A stretch of 6,763 nt of DNA from Gammaproteobacteria bacterium. GTDB lineage: Bacteria > Pseudomonadota > Gammaproteobacteria > Pseudomonadales > Pseudomonadaceae. The notes beneath the pieces were generated by a model. It searched no databases. It had not been told where the DNA came from and worked only from the letters and a program-made list of their open reading frames with translations. The stretch lies in contig JAAYHO010000454.1 in assembly GCA_012735335.1 (NCBI GenBank), forward strand, positions 1 through 6,763, written 5' to 3'. The translations under genes and the position numbers were made by a program. Each line of letters opens with the position of its first letter. Within the stretch, counting starts at the first letter, position 1. Shown here one piece after another: positions 1 to 6,421 of this stretch.

Positions 1-475
1 AGGCCTCCAGCTGCTTGATCACGCTGACCATTTCGATTGCCGAGAGGGCGGCTTCCGCGCCCTTGTTACCTGCCTTGGTACCCGAGCGCTCGATGGCCTG
101 CTCGATGCTGTCTACAGTCAGTACGCCGAAGGCGACCGGAATACCGGACTCCAGGGACACGGCGCCGACACCCTTGACGCACTCGCCGGCAACGTATTCG
201 AAGTGCGGCGTACCACCACGGATGACTGCGCCCAGGGTGATGATGGCATCGTACTGCTTGAGGTCAGCCACCTTGCGCACCATCAGCGGGATTTCAAAGG
301 CACCGGGGACCCGGACTATGGTGATGTCGGATTCCTTGACACCGTGACGCTTGAGGGTATCTACAGCGCCGTCGACCAGGCTCTCAACCACAAAGCTGTT
401 GAAGCGGCCGACAACCAGGGCGTAGCGACCCTGTGCAGCGACGAAGTCGCCTTCGATGGTACGGATTGCAGTCAT
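1..475 (-). CDS. ribH: 6,7-dimethyl-8-ribityllumazine synthase (RibH), 3' end at window edge
   Basis: Lumazine synthase condenses 5-amino-6-ribitylamino-uracil with 3,4-dihydroxy-2-butanone 4-phosphate, the penultimate step of riboflavin synthesis. It is a cytosolic enzyme of this family's usual oligomeric type. The ATG at 475 opens a frame of 158 codons with no stop before base 2. Family proteins are about 155-160 residues, so the gene is complete or lacks only its last codon or stop. Visible motifs are VVGRFNSFV (21-29), PGAFEIP (57-63), the substrate loop [14 protein letters not shown] (82-95) with the general-base histidine at 91, and [17 protein letters not shown] (126-142) with the phosphate-contacting arginine at 130. 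The start follows a purine-rich GAGAG about six bases upstream. It is the last visible gene of the rib cluster, 57 bases after ribBA, with a hairpin in that gap. In pseudomonads nusB usually follows; that position lies outside this window. Confidence 0.96.
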   Translation of the reverse strand, partial: MTAIRTIEGDFVAAQGRYALVVGRFNSFVVESLVDGAVDTLKRHGVKESDITIVRVPGAFEIPLMVRKVADLKQYDAIITLGAVIRGGTPHFEYVAGECVKGVGAVSLESGIPVAFGVLTVDSIEQAIERSGTKAGNKGAEAALSAIEMVSVIKQLEA

Positions 476-495
476 AACATTCTCTCTTAAAGAAC

Positions 496-519
496 CGGCG
501 GCACTCGCTGGCACCGCCG
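496..519 (-). promoter_or_regulatory. Hairpin in the ribBA-ribH gap, possible attenuator
   Basis: In the minus-strand transcript, 9-base arms (CGGCGGTGC and GTGCCGCCG) can pair around the 6-base loop CAGCGA, with seven Watson-Crick pairs and two G-U wobbles. The two wobbles form only in RNA of this strand, which fits a transcript structure reading toward ribH. The stem is followed by GTTCTTTAAG, a broken rather than clean U-run. It could partly terminate transcription or stabilise the upstream message. Either role is inferred from sequence only. Confidence 0.4.
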
Positions 520-532
520 TCATTCAATGCGT

Positions 533-1627
533 TTATTCGCAGGGCAGGTATTCTACTACTTCCAGGTCGAAACCGGATATGGCGTTGAACCTCATCGGCA
601 TCGACAGCAGGCGCATCTTGCGCACACCCAGATCCCGCAGGATCTGCGAACCCGCCCCTACCGTATTGTAGGTGCTGGGACGGCGTACGACAGGTTCGCC
701 ACCGGCGATCTGCTGGACGTGATGCAACAGCTCTTCGCCGTCCATCTGATTGCCCAGCAGCAGCACCACACCATTGCCCTGCTCGGCCAGCTTGGCCATG
801 GCCGCACGCAGGCTCCAGCGTCCGGGCTGGCGCACCATGAACAGGTCGCGCAGCGGGTCCATGTTGTGTACCCGCACCAGGGTCGGCTCCTCCGGCTCGA
901 TCGTGCCGAGGGTCAGGGCCAGGTGCACGGCGTTTTCCAGGCTGTCCCTGTAGGTCACCAGATTGAAGGTGCCCAGCTCGGTATCCAGCGGCTGCTCCGA
1001 CACACGCTCGACGGTGCGCTCGTTGAGCAGGCGGTAGTGGATGAGGTCGGCAATGGTGCCGATCTTCAGTCCGTGCTGCTTGGCGAACTCCTCCAGCTCG
1101 GGGCGGCGGGCCATGCTGCCGTCCTCGTTCATGATCTCGCAGATCACCCCGGACTCGCCGAAGCCGGCCATGCGGGCCAGGTCACAGGCGGCCTCGGTAT
1201 GGCCGGCACGGGCCAGCACACCACCGGGCTGGGCCATCAGCGGGAAGATGTGGCCGGGGCTGACGATGTCCTCGGCCACCGCATCGGGGGCTGCAGCGGC
1301 CTGCACGGTACGCGCCCGGTCGGCGGCGGAAATGCCGGTCGAGACGCCTTCGGCCGCCTCGATGGAAACGGTGAACTTGGTGCCGAAGCCCGAGCCGTTG
1401 CGCTGTACCATCAGCGGCAGTTTCAGGCGCTCGCAGCGTTCCAGACTCATGGGCATGCAGATCAGGCCACGACCGTAACGGGCCATGAAGTTGATATCCT
1501 CGGCGCGGCAGGCCTCGGCGGCCATGATCAGGTCGCCCTCGTTCTCGCGATCCTCGTCATCCATGAGGATGACCATCTTGCCCGCGCGGATATCTTCAAC
1601 CAGTTCTTCAACAGTATTCAGTTTCAT
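533..1627 (-). CDS. ribBA: 3,4-dihydroxy-2-butanone 4-phosphate synthase fused to a degenerate GTP cyclohydrolase II domain
   Basis: The N-terminal half (about 1-205) converts ribulose 5-phosphate to 3,4-dihydroxy-2-butanone 4-phosphate plus formate, feeding RibH. It holds the acidic metal and substrate loop DDEDRENEGD (23-32), TVSIEAAEGVSTGISAADR (86-104), the RAGHTEA motif (140-146, histidine 143) and glutamate 164, matching active DHBP synthases. The C-terminal half (about 206-364) aligns with GTP cyclohydrolase II, including ELGTFNLVTYRDS near 217 and AGSQILRDLGVRKMRLL near 325-341. However, the zinc motif with three cysteines is replaced around 255-272, where the aligned positions read Pro, Gly and Trp, and the GRGIG segment is missing. 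GTP hydrolysis is therefore unlikely. Pseudomonads are known to carry such hybrids, often named ribB or ribBA. GGGAGG precedes the ATG by about six bases. The gene lies 20 bases after ribE, which implies cotranscription. Confidence 0.95.
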   Translation of the reverse strand: MKLNTVEELVEDIRAGKMVILMDDEDRENEGDLIMAAEACRAEDINFMARYGRGLICMPMSLERCERLKLPLMVQRNGSGFGTKFTVSIEAAEGVSTGISAADRARTVQAAAAPDAVAEDIVSPGHIFPLMAQPGGVLARAGHTEAACDLARMAGFGESGVICEIMNEDGSMARRPELEEFAKQHGLKIGTIADLIHYRLLNERTVERVSEQPLDTELGTFNLVTYRDSLENAVHLALTLGTIEPEEPTLVRVHNMDPLRDLFMVRQPGRWSLRAAMAKLAEQGNGVVLLLGNQMDGEELLHHVQQIAGGEPVVRRPSTYNTVGAGSQILRDLGVRKMRLLSMPMRFNAISGFDLEVVEYLPCE

Positions 1628-1647
1628 ACGGCCCTCCCGGGCGCGCT

Positions 1648-2313
1648 TCAGGATTTCAGAAAGCCGTTTTCGGCGAGGAATGCCATGCTGATGCCACTGC
1701 TGGTACCGGACTCGGCGGCCCGCTCGCCCAGCAGCAGGCGCTCCAGATAACGGGCGATCACATCAACTTCCAGGTTCACCAGACTACCCGACTGGTAGTC
1801 GTCCATGATGGTTTCCTGCAGGGTATGCGGCACTATGTTCAGATCGAATACCGCCCCATCCACGCCATTGACGGTCAGGCTGATGCCATCGACCGTGATC
1901 GAGCCCTTCTGGGCAATGTACTTGGCCAGCTCCGCCGGGGCCTCGATGCGAAAGCGCACCGAACGGGCTTCCTCGTTGCGTGACAGCACGGTACCCACAC
2001 CATCCACGTGGCCGCTGACCAGATGTCCGCCCAGCCTGGTGGTCGCGGTCAGCGCCTTTTCCAGATTGACCCGGCTGCCGACCTTGAGATTGACAAAGGC
2101 GCTGCGGCGCATGGTTTCCTGACTGACGTCGGCCCAGAAGCCGTCGCCCGGCAGTTCCACCACGGTCAGGCAGACACCATTGACGGCAATGCTGTCGCCC
2201 AGTTTGACGTCGCCCAGATCCAGCTTGCCGGTTCTTACCTGAACCCGCACATCACCGCCACGCGGCTGCAGACTGGCGATCTGTCCTATTGCTTCGATTA
2301 TTCCGGTAAACAT
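1648..2313 (-). CDS. ribE: Riboflavin synthase alpha chain
   Basis: The enzyme dismutates two molecules of 6,7-dimethyl-8-ribityllumazine into riboflavin and the pyrimidine substrate of RibH. The 221-residue product has the two homologous lumazine-binding barrels of the family. Barrel 1 carries MFTGIIE (1-7), NGVCLTV (45-51) and SQETMRR (64-70). Barrel 2 carries GGHLVSGHVDG (95-105), DGISLTVNG (142-150) and IVPHTLQET (160-168). The conserved MFTGIIE start fixes the ATG at 2313, with GAGG about five bases upstream. An in-frame ATG 60 bases earlier would add 20 unconserved residues and has no ribosome site. The C-terminal tail past about residue 195 is weakly conserved, as is usual. This gene is named ribC in some Pseudomonas annotations and ribE in the E. 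coli convention. It is 119 bases after ribD, the largest gap in the cluster, with a possible own promoter. Confidence 0.96.
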   Translation of the reverse strand: MFTGIIEAIGQIASLQPRGGDVRVQVRTGKLDLGDVKLGDSIAVNGVCLTVVELPGDGFWADVSQETMRRSAFVNLKVGSRVNLEKALTATTRLGGHLVSGHVDGVGTVLSRNEEARSVRFRIEAPAELAKYIAQKGSITVDGISLTVNGVDGAVFDLNIVPHTLQETIMDDYQSGSLVNLEVDVIARYLERLLLGERAAESGTSSGISMAFLAENGFLKS

Positions 2314-2346
2314 CCTGGCCTCGGTTAGCTGTGCATTTCCAGCGGC

Positions 2347-2370
2347 TCGGCGGCATTCGAGCGCCGCCGA
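2347..2370 (-). promoter_or_regulatory. Hairpin in the ribE leader
   Basis: A perfect 8-bp stem (TCGGCGGC with GCCGCCGA) encloses an 8-base loop, between the TATAAT at 2397 and the ribE start at 2313. No U-run follows on either strand, so it does not look like an ordinary intrinsic terminator. It lies about 34 bases before the ribE start codon and could shape the leader RNA. It does not resemble the conserved multi-helix FMN riboswitch. Any function is unproven. Confidence 0.3.
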
Positions 2371-2391
2371 CATGGAGAAGGGATCCGGCCA

Positions 2392-2397
2392 ATTATA
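2392..2397 (-). promoter_or_regulatory. Perfect TATAAT, possible internal -10 for ribE
   Basis: On the minus strand the ribD-ribE gap holds an exact TATAAT within CGCTTATAATTGG, set in GC-rich surroundings. Initiation here would give a leader of roughly 70 bases before the ribE ATG. I cannot find a good -35: 16-19 bases upstream the candidates are TGTCGG-like and score poorly. There is also no TG extension of the -10. It is a candidate only, for separate expression of ribE-ribBA-ribH relative to ribD. Confidence 0.35.
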
Positions 2398-2432
2398 AGC
2401 GGGTCAGACCGATACCGACAGCCCGACGCCGC

Positions 2433-3554
2433 TCAATCCGCCGGACGTGCGGTGATGCGCCAGTCGTTGCCCAGCGCCCGCATGTCGACAATCTGCAGAT
2501 CCTGGGCCTGACTCATGGCATCGAAGGGCAATTGCAGCAGCGGCCTGGCGTTGCTGCCAAGCAGTCGCGGGGCCATATAGATGATCAGTTCATCCACCAG
2601 CCCGGCCTGCCAGAAGGCCCCGGCCAGCGCCGCGCCGGACTCCACCAGCACCTCATTGCAACCGCGTTGGGCCAGCTCCGCCAGCAGCTGCGGCAGATCT
2701 ACCTGCCCGGCGTTACCAGGCAGTGCCAGCAACTCCAGCTGCTGCGCCTGGTAGTCCGCTTCGCGCCCCCGGGCATCAGCACAGGCCACCAGCACCGGGC
2801 CCGGCTCGCGGAACAGGCGGCGCTGCAGCGGCACCCGCAGGCGACCATCGACCAGCACCCGCAGCGGTTGGCGCTGGACCACCAGCGCCGCCAGCTCCGG
2901 CTCCAGTCCCAGTTCCGCAGCCCGTACTGTCAGCGCCGAGTCATCCAGCAGCACACTGTCGGCACCACTGATCACCGCACCGCTGCGCGCCCGCAGACGC
3001 TGCACATCGGCGCGCGCCTGCGGCCCGGTAATCCATTGACTCTCACCACTGGCCATGGCGGTGCGGCCATCCAGACTCATGGCCAGCTTCAGCCGCACCC
3101 AGGGCAGACCCTGCTGCATGCGCTTGATGAATCCGCGGTTGAGCTGGCCAGCCTCGGCTTCCAGCAGCCCGCACTCCACCTCGATACCGGCATCCCGCAG
3201 ACGCTGCAGGCCGCGACCGGCCACCTGCGGGTTGGGATCCTGCATGGCTGCCACCACCCGACTGACCCCGGCATTGACCAGTGCATCGGCACAGGGCGGC
3301 GTCTTGCCGAAATGACTGCAGGGCTCCAGAGTGACATAGGCCGTGGCACCCCGGGCGCGCGCTCCGGCCTGCGCCAGCGCATTGACCTCAGCGTGGCCTT
3401 CACCGGCACGCACATGCCAGCCTTCGCCGACCACCTCGCCGTCATGCGCCAGCACGCAACCGACCCGGGGGTTGGGTCCGGTGGTGTACAGGCCACGCTC
3501 GGCCAGCTGGATGGCCCTGGCCATCAACTGGCGGTCGCTCAGGCGCTCAGCCAT
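2433..3554 (-). CDS. ribD: Bifunctional diaminohydroxyphosphoribosylaminopyrimidine deaminase / 5-amino-6-(5-phosphoribosylamino)uracil reductase
   Basis: RibD deaminates the pyrimidine product of GTP cyclohydrolase II and then reduces its ribosyl chain with NADPH. The N-terminal deaminase domain (about 1-145) shows the zinc site HAE (54-56) and [11 protein letters not shown] (78-88), with ligands His54, Cys79 and Cys88 and catalytic Glu56. The reductase domain (about 150-373) begins [15 protein letters not shown] and includes ESQWITG (171-177), [17 protein letters not shown] (195-211) and the late [21 protein letters not shown] segment. The usual DDP of the reductase reads DDS here (204-206), a mild substitution. 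The ATG at 3554 gives 373 residues, overlaps the nrdR stop by eight bases and is preceded by AGGCGG. A GTG at 3566 would add four residues and cannot be excluded. The overlap implies translational coupling to nrdR. Confidence 0.95.
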   Translation of the reverse strand: MAERLSDRQLMARAIQLAERGLYTTGPNPRVGCVLAHDGEVVGEGWHVRAGEGHAEVNALAQAGARARGATAYVTLEPCSHFGKTPPCADALVNAGVSRVVAAMQDPNPQVAGRGLQRLRDAGIEVECGLLEAEAGQLNRGFIKRMQQGLPWVRLKLAMSLDGRTAMASGESQWITGPQARADVQRLRARSGAVISGADSVLLDDSALTVRAAELGLEPELAALVVQRQPLRVLVDGRLRVPLQRRLFREPGPVLVACADARGREADYQAQQLELLALPGNAGQVDLPQLLAELAQRGCNEVLVESGAALAGAFWQAGLVDELIIYMAPRLLGSNARPLLQLPFDAMSQAQDLQIVDMRALGNDWRITARPAD

Positions 3555-4014
3555 CCGCCTGCTCACCCCGGGACAGGCGGTCGATCTCCTCGCGGAACTG
3601 GTTCAGATCCTGGAAGCGCCGGTACACCGAGGCAAAGCGGATATAGGCCACCTCATCCAGCTCCTTGAGCTCGGCCATGACCATCTCGCCGACTACCATG
3701 GCCTTGACCTCACGCTCACCGGTGGCACGCAACTTGTGCTTGATACGGCCCAACGCCGCCTCGATCTGCTCAACGCTGACCGGGCGCTTTTCCAGTGCAC
3801 GCAACAGCCCGGCGCGCAGCTTGTCTTCATCAAAGGGCTGGCGGCGTCCGTCCTGTTTGATCAGGCGCGGCAATACCAACTCGGCGGTTTCAAAGGTGGT
3901 GAAACGTTCCTGGCAGGCCAGGCACTCCCGGCGACGACGCACCTGACCACCGTCGGCTACCAGTCGGGAGTCGATCACTTTGGTGTCATTGGCGCTGCAA
4001 AAAGGACAGTACAT
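3547..4014 (-). CDS. nrdR: Transcriptional repressor NrdR
   Basis: NrdR is a nucleotide-sensing repressor that binds NrdR boxes ahead of ribonucleotide reductase genes and shuts them down when dATP is abundant. The 155-residue product is of standard length. It starts with a zinc ribbon: MYCPFC (Cys3, Cys6) and CLAC (Cys31, Cys34), with the basic DNA-contact run RRRR at 26-29. The ATP-cone domain spans about 49-139, beginning [19 protein letters not shown] and ending near [15 protein letters not shown] lies about nine bases before the ATG. The stop overlaps the ribD start. nrdR next to ribD is a common proteobacterial arrangement, and the link appears to be positional rather than metabolic. 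A 12-bp inverted repeat and a possible promoter precede it. I do not recognise an NrdR box in the gap, so autoregulation is not supported from this sequence. Confidence 0.96.
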   Translation of the reverse strand: MYCPFCSANDTKVIDSRLVADGGQVRRRRECLACQERFTTFETAELVLPRLIKQDGRRQPFDEDKLRAGLLRALEKRPVSVEQIEAALGRIKHKLRATGEREVKAMVVGEMVMAELKELDEVAYIRFASVYRRFQDLNQFREEIDRLSRGEQADG

Positions 4015-4035
4015 GGCAGGATTCCTGTTGGACGA

Positions 4036-4067
4036 GCGGCAGACATCTTACCCCGGATGTCTGCCGC
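4036..4067. repeat. Perfect 12-bp inverted repeat ahead of nrdR
   Basis: GCGGCAGACATC at 4036-4047 is exactly complementary to GATGTCTGCCGC at 4056-4067, with an 8-base centre. It sits 22 bases before the nrdR start and 28 bases after the stop of the acyl-CoA synthetase gene. In minus-strand RNA it would form a strong stem-loop, but TCGTCC follows, not a U-run, so a standard intrinsic terminator is doubtful. On the plus strand only GGTTAAAT follows. It also overlaps a possible nrdR promoter, so an operator is an alternative reading. Confidence 0.6.
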
Positions 4068-4073
4068 GGTTAA
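4045..4073 (-). promoter_or_regulatory. Possible nrdR promoter within the inverted repeat
   Basis: On the minus strand, TTAACC (4073-4068) and TAAGAT (4050-4045) are separated by 17 bases. Each matches the sigma70 consensus at four of six positions. Transcription would start near 4038, about 24 bases before the nrdR ATG. The match is modest and the same bases form the 12-bp repeat, so the promoter call is tentative. Confidence 0.3.
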
Positions 4074-4095
4074 ATGACCCGGTGCTTCCCGCCAT

Positions 4096-5595
4096 TCAGG
4101 TCCGGGCAGACAGGGCACTGTAGCTGTCCTGCAACCTGCGCTTGGCCACCTTGCCATTGTCATCCCGTGGCAGTTGCTCGACGAAGCGCACTTCCCGCGG
4201 CGTCTTGTAGCCCGCCATGCGTTCGCACACGTAGCTGCGCACCGCCTCGGCATCCAGTTGCGGATCGCTGCTGGCCACCACCGCCACCAACGCCTCGCCA
4301 TATTCCGCATCCGGCACGCCGAACACCGCGCAATCGACGATACCAGGCATGCCGATCAGCACATGCTCGATCTCCGCCGGATAGATATTCACCCCGCCGG
4401 AGATGACCATGTCCGAGGCGCGGTCGCAGACAAACAGATAGCCGTCCCCATCCAGATAGCCGATATCCCCGACACTGACCAGATCACCCAGCCCGGCCCT
4501 GGCCCGCGCCTGCGGATTGTTGGCATAGGTGAAGTCGGTCACCGCGGGCTGACGCACATAGATCTGGCCCGGCTCGCCGGTGGCGCAGTCATTGCCCTGG
4601 GCATCGATGATGCGGATGCGCGTCTCGCCGATCGGCCGTCCGACGCTGCCGGGCTTGAGCCGGGCATCCTCCGGGGTCTGGATGGTGATCATGCCGGTTT
4701 CGCTGGAGGCATAGGTCTCATGGATCACCGGCCCCCACCAATCGAGCATCGCCTGCTTAACGTCCGGAGCACAGGGCGCGCCGGTACAGGCGACAAAACG
4801 CACCGAGGACAGGTCGTAACGTGCCTTCACGTCCTCGGGCAACCGCAGCAGGCGCACGTACATGATGGGCACCAGGAACACCGTATCTATTCGGTGCTGC
4901 TGGATCAGCTGCAGAGTCTGTTCGGCATCGAAACGCGGCATCAGCACCAGCGTCTGCCCCTGCTGCAGGGCCTGCTGGGTAAAGGAGCCGGGGGCGCTGT
5001 GGTACAAGGGCGCGGAAACCAGTGCGCGCACGCCGGGCCGGATGCCCCAGGCCGCCTCGACCATTTCGGCCATCCGCTGGCGGGCCTGATCGGCCTCCTC
5101 CGGCGCTGGCGGCAGCCGCTTGACGCCCTTGGGCAGACCGGTGGTTCCTGAGGTATAGGCCATCTGCATGCGCGGCGTACGCGGCGGGCCGGCATAGGCC
5201 GCCTGTTCCGCCAGCCAGTGCTGATAATCCAGCTCGCCCTCGCGCAACCCGCCCGGCTCAGCGCCCACCACCAGCACAACCACCTGCGCGGGAATGACCT
5301 CACGCACCTGTTCCAGCAGATCCGCCTCGATCAGCAGTACCCTGGCGCCGGAGTCTCGCAGGATGTGCCCCACCTCCTGCGCCTTGAAATGCCAGTTGAT
5401 CGGACAGTAGTAACAGCCCGCAATCTGCCCGGCCTGAATGGCATCGACAAAGGGCACGCTGTTGCGCAACATCAGCGCCAGCACATCACCTTCCTCGACA
5501 CCGATCCGCGCCAGCCCCCCAGACAATTTCCAGCCCCGCTGTTCCACCTCATCCGGGCTGAGGCGGGTACCGGAAAAAAACAGTTCTGCAGTCAT
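4096..5595 (-). CDS. AMP-forming acyl-CoA synthetase (FadD-like), substrate unknown
   Basis: This is a member of the adenylate-forming (ANL) superfamily. Such enzymes activate a carboxylic acid with ATP to an acyl-adenylate and then load it on coenzyme A. The 499 residues show the phosphate loop YTSGTTGLPKG (147-157), the aromatic and acidic motif YASSETG (295-301), GDIGYLDGDGYLFVCDR (376-392), the hinge segment SGGVNIYPAEIE (399-410) and the C-terminal GK with catalytic lysine near 482. PLYHSAPGSF (196-205) and APCAPDVKQAMLDWWGPV (273-290) recall FadD4/FadD19-like and bile-acid-CoA-ligase-like subgroups. That does not fix the substrate: medium or long fatty acids, aromatic acids or steroid side chains all remain possible. 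There is no signal peptide or membrane segment. The ATG at 5595 follows GAGAGAG and a strong promoter. A TTG at 5634 would lie at the predicted transcription start and is rejected. It stands between nrdR and a divergent methyltransferase gene, with no other acyl-metabolism gene beside it. Confidence 0.88.
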   Translation of the reverse strand: MTAELFFSGTRLSPDEVEQRGWKLSGGLARIGVEEGDVLALMLRNSVPFVDAIQAGQIAGCYYCPINWHFKAQEVGHILRDSGARVLLIEADLLEQVREVIPAQVVVLVVGAEPGGLREGELDYQHWLAEQAAYAGPPRTPRMQMAYTSGTTGLPKGVKRLPPAPEEADQARQRMAEMVEAAWGIRPGVRALVSAPLYHSAPGSFTQQALQQGQTLVLMPRFDAEQTLQLIQQHRIDTVFLVPIMYVRLLRLPEDVKARYDLSSVRFVACTGAPCAPDVKQAMLDWWGPVIHETYASSETGMITIQTPEDARLKPGSVGRPIGETRIRIIDAQGNDCATGEPGQIYVRQPAVTDFTYANNPQARARAGLGDLVSVGDIGYLDGDGYLFVCDRASDMVISGGVNIYPAEIEHVLIGMPGIVDCAVFGVPDAEYGEALVAVVASSDPQLDAEAVRSYVCERMAGYKTPREVRFVEQLPRDDNGKVAKRRLQDSYSALSART

Positions 5596-5636
5596 TGTTA
5601 TTCTCTCTCTGGCTTTCACTGAAACCGGGACCAACG

Positions 5637-5665
5637 ACTATAGCCAGCGCCAGGATGACCGACAA
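5637..5665 (-). promoter_or_regulatory. Sigma70-like promoter of the acyl-CoA synthetase gene
   Basis: On the minus strand TTGTCG (5665-5660) and TATAGT (5642-5637) are separated by exactly 17 bases. They match the consensus at four and five of six positions. The predicted start, near 5630, gives a leader of about 35 bases before the ATG at 5595. It lies in the 143-base divergent gap and is the best core promoter in the window. Confidence 0.55.
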
Positions 5666-5738
5666 TGAACTGCGCCGGCCCGAATGATCCCAGATCAATC
5701 AGGCTACAATGCCAGCCCCTGAACCGACCGGAGCCGAC

Positions 5739-6392
5739 ATGCCGCTCGAGCAACTGCACCAGCATCTGCACCGCGTACTGCCCGACGCCCGCCTGCAGCC
5801 GGCCACCCTGCCCGGCCTGCCGGAACTGCAGTTGTGGCTGCTGGATCCAGCCAACCTGGATCGCGCCTTCAGCAGCGATGAAACCCGTCGCCTGCTGGAG
5901 CAACCGCCCTATTGGGGTTTCTGCTGGGGCAGCGGACTGGCCCTGGCGCGCTGGATTCTCGATCACCCCGAGCAGGTGCGCGGCAAGCGCGTGCTGGATT
6001 TCGGCAGCGGTTCCGGCGTGGTCGCGCTGGCCTGCAGTGCAGCCGGTGCCGCCTGCAGCATTGCCTGCGATCTGGATCAGGCCGCACAACTGGCCTGTAC
6101 AATGAATGCACAGATCAACAACCTGCCGCTGGAGCTGTCAGCGGATTACTTTGCGGTGGACGGTGAGCTGGATCTGATCGTCGCCGCCGATGTGCTCTAC
6201 GACCGGGCCAACCATGAGTTTCTCGATCACTTCCATGGCCGCGCCAGCCAGGTATTGCTGGCCGACTCCCGGGTACGCGACCTGCAGCACCCGCACTATC
6301 GACGACTGGCGACCCTGCCGGGCCAGACCTGGCCGGAGCTGGGCGAGCCGCTGGAGTTCCGCCAGGTCGCCCTGTATCAGGCCGAGGGTTGA
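5739..6392 (+). CDS. Class I SAM-dependent methyltransferase, ETF-beta-lysine-methyltransferase-like
   Basis: The 217-residue Rossmann-type methyltransferase has motif I VLDFGSGSG (85-93) for SAM binding, an acidic end of strand 2 in CDLD (110-113) and DLIVAADVLYD (145-155). YWGFCWGSGLALARWILD (58-75) precedes motif I. This upstream YWGF.W.SG block and the DVLY segment are typical of the family-16 type protein methyltransferases, including those that modify lysines of electron-transfer flavoprotein beta or small partner proteins. The target here is unknown, and there is no ETF gene in the window. GGAG five bases before the ATG at 5739 makes it the better start. An ATG at 5709 (ten extra residues, AGG five bases upstream) overlaps a possible TACAAT -10 and is less likely. 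It diverges from the acyl-CoA synthetase gene and lies 57 bases before the cnoX-like gene on the same strand. Confidence 0.85.
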   Translation: MPLEQLHQHLHRVLPDARLQPATLPGLPELQLWLLDPANLDRAFSSDETRRLLEQPPYWGFCWGSGLALARWILDHPEQVRGKRVLDFGSGSGVVALACSAAGAACSIACDLDQAAQLACTMNAQINNLPLELSADYFAVDGELDLIVAADVLYDRANHEFLDHFHGRASQVLLADSRVRDLQHPHYRRLATLPGQTWPELGEPLEFRQVALYQAEG

Positions 6393-6415
6393 TAACCGCC
6401 CGGTCACCCCCAGAT
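6388..6415 (+). promoter_or_regulatory. Sigma32 (heat-shock)-like promoter of the cnoX-like gene
   Basis: GTTGATA at 6388-6394 (five of seven against CTTGAAA) and CCCCAGAT at 6408-6415 (six of seven defined positions of CCCCATNT) are 13 bases apart, within the usual sigma32 range. The -35 part overlaps the methyltransferase stop codon. A sigma70 reading, TTGATA with TATCAT at 6415-6420, needs a 20-base spacer and fits less well. This is a consensus comparison by eye only. Confidence 0.38.
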
Positions 6416-6421
6416 ATCATC

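Noticed and set aside
527..1750. Long plus-strand open frame opposite ribBA (407 codons)
   Set aside because: It is antisense to a gene with clear DHBP synthase motifs. Its composition (rich in His, Gln, Gly and Ala) is typical of the shadow of a GC-rich gene, and no domain is recognisable.
2314..2373. Upstream ATG at 2373 as the ribE start
   Set aside because: It adds 20 residues before the invariant MFTGIIE start of riboflavin synthase, has no ribosome site, and runs through the leader hairpin.
2314..2432. FMN riboswitch ahead of ribE
   Set aside because: The gap is shorter than the usual element, and I see none of the conserved junction sequence. Only one short hairpin is present.
2331..3668. 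Long plus-strand open frame opposite ribD (445 codons)
   Set aside because: It is antisense to ribD, rich in Gln, His, Arg and Pro, has no recognisable motif, and runs across the nrdR-ribD junction.
4174..5151. Plus-strand open frame opposite the acyl-CoA synthetase (325 codons)
   Set aside because: It is antisense to a gene with all the ANL-family motifs, and its own translation has shadow-like composition.
5596..5634. TTG at 5634 as the acyl-CoA synthetase start
   Set aside because: It lies essentially at the transcription start predicted from the TTGTCG-N17-TATAGT promoter. The ATG at 5595 has a purine-rich ribosome site and fits the family N-terminus.
5701..5711. TACAAT (5705-5710) as a firm methyltransferase promoter -10
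   Set aside because: The -10 is plausible, but there is no acceptable -35 16-18 bases upstream and no TG extension. It is noted only as weak support for the start at 5739.
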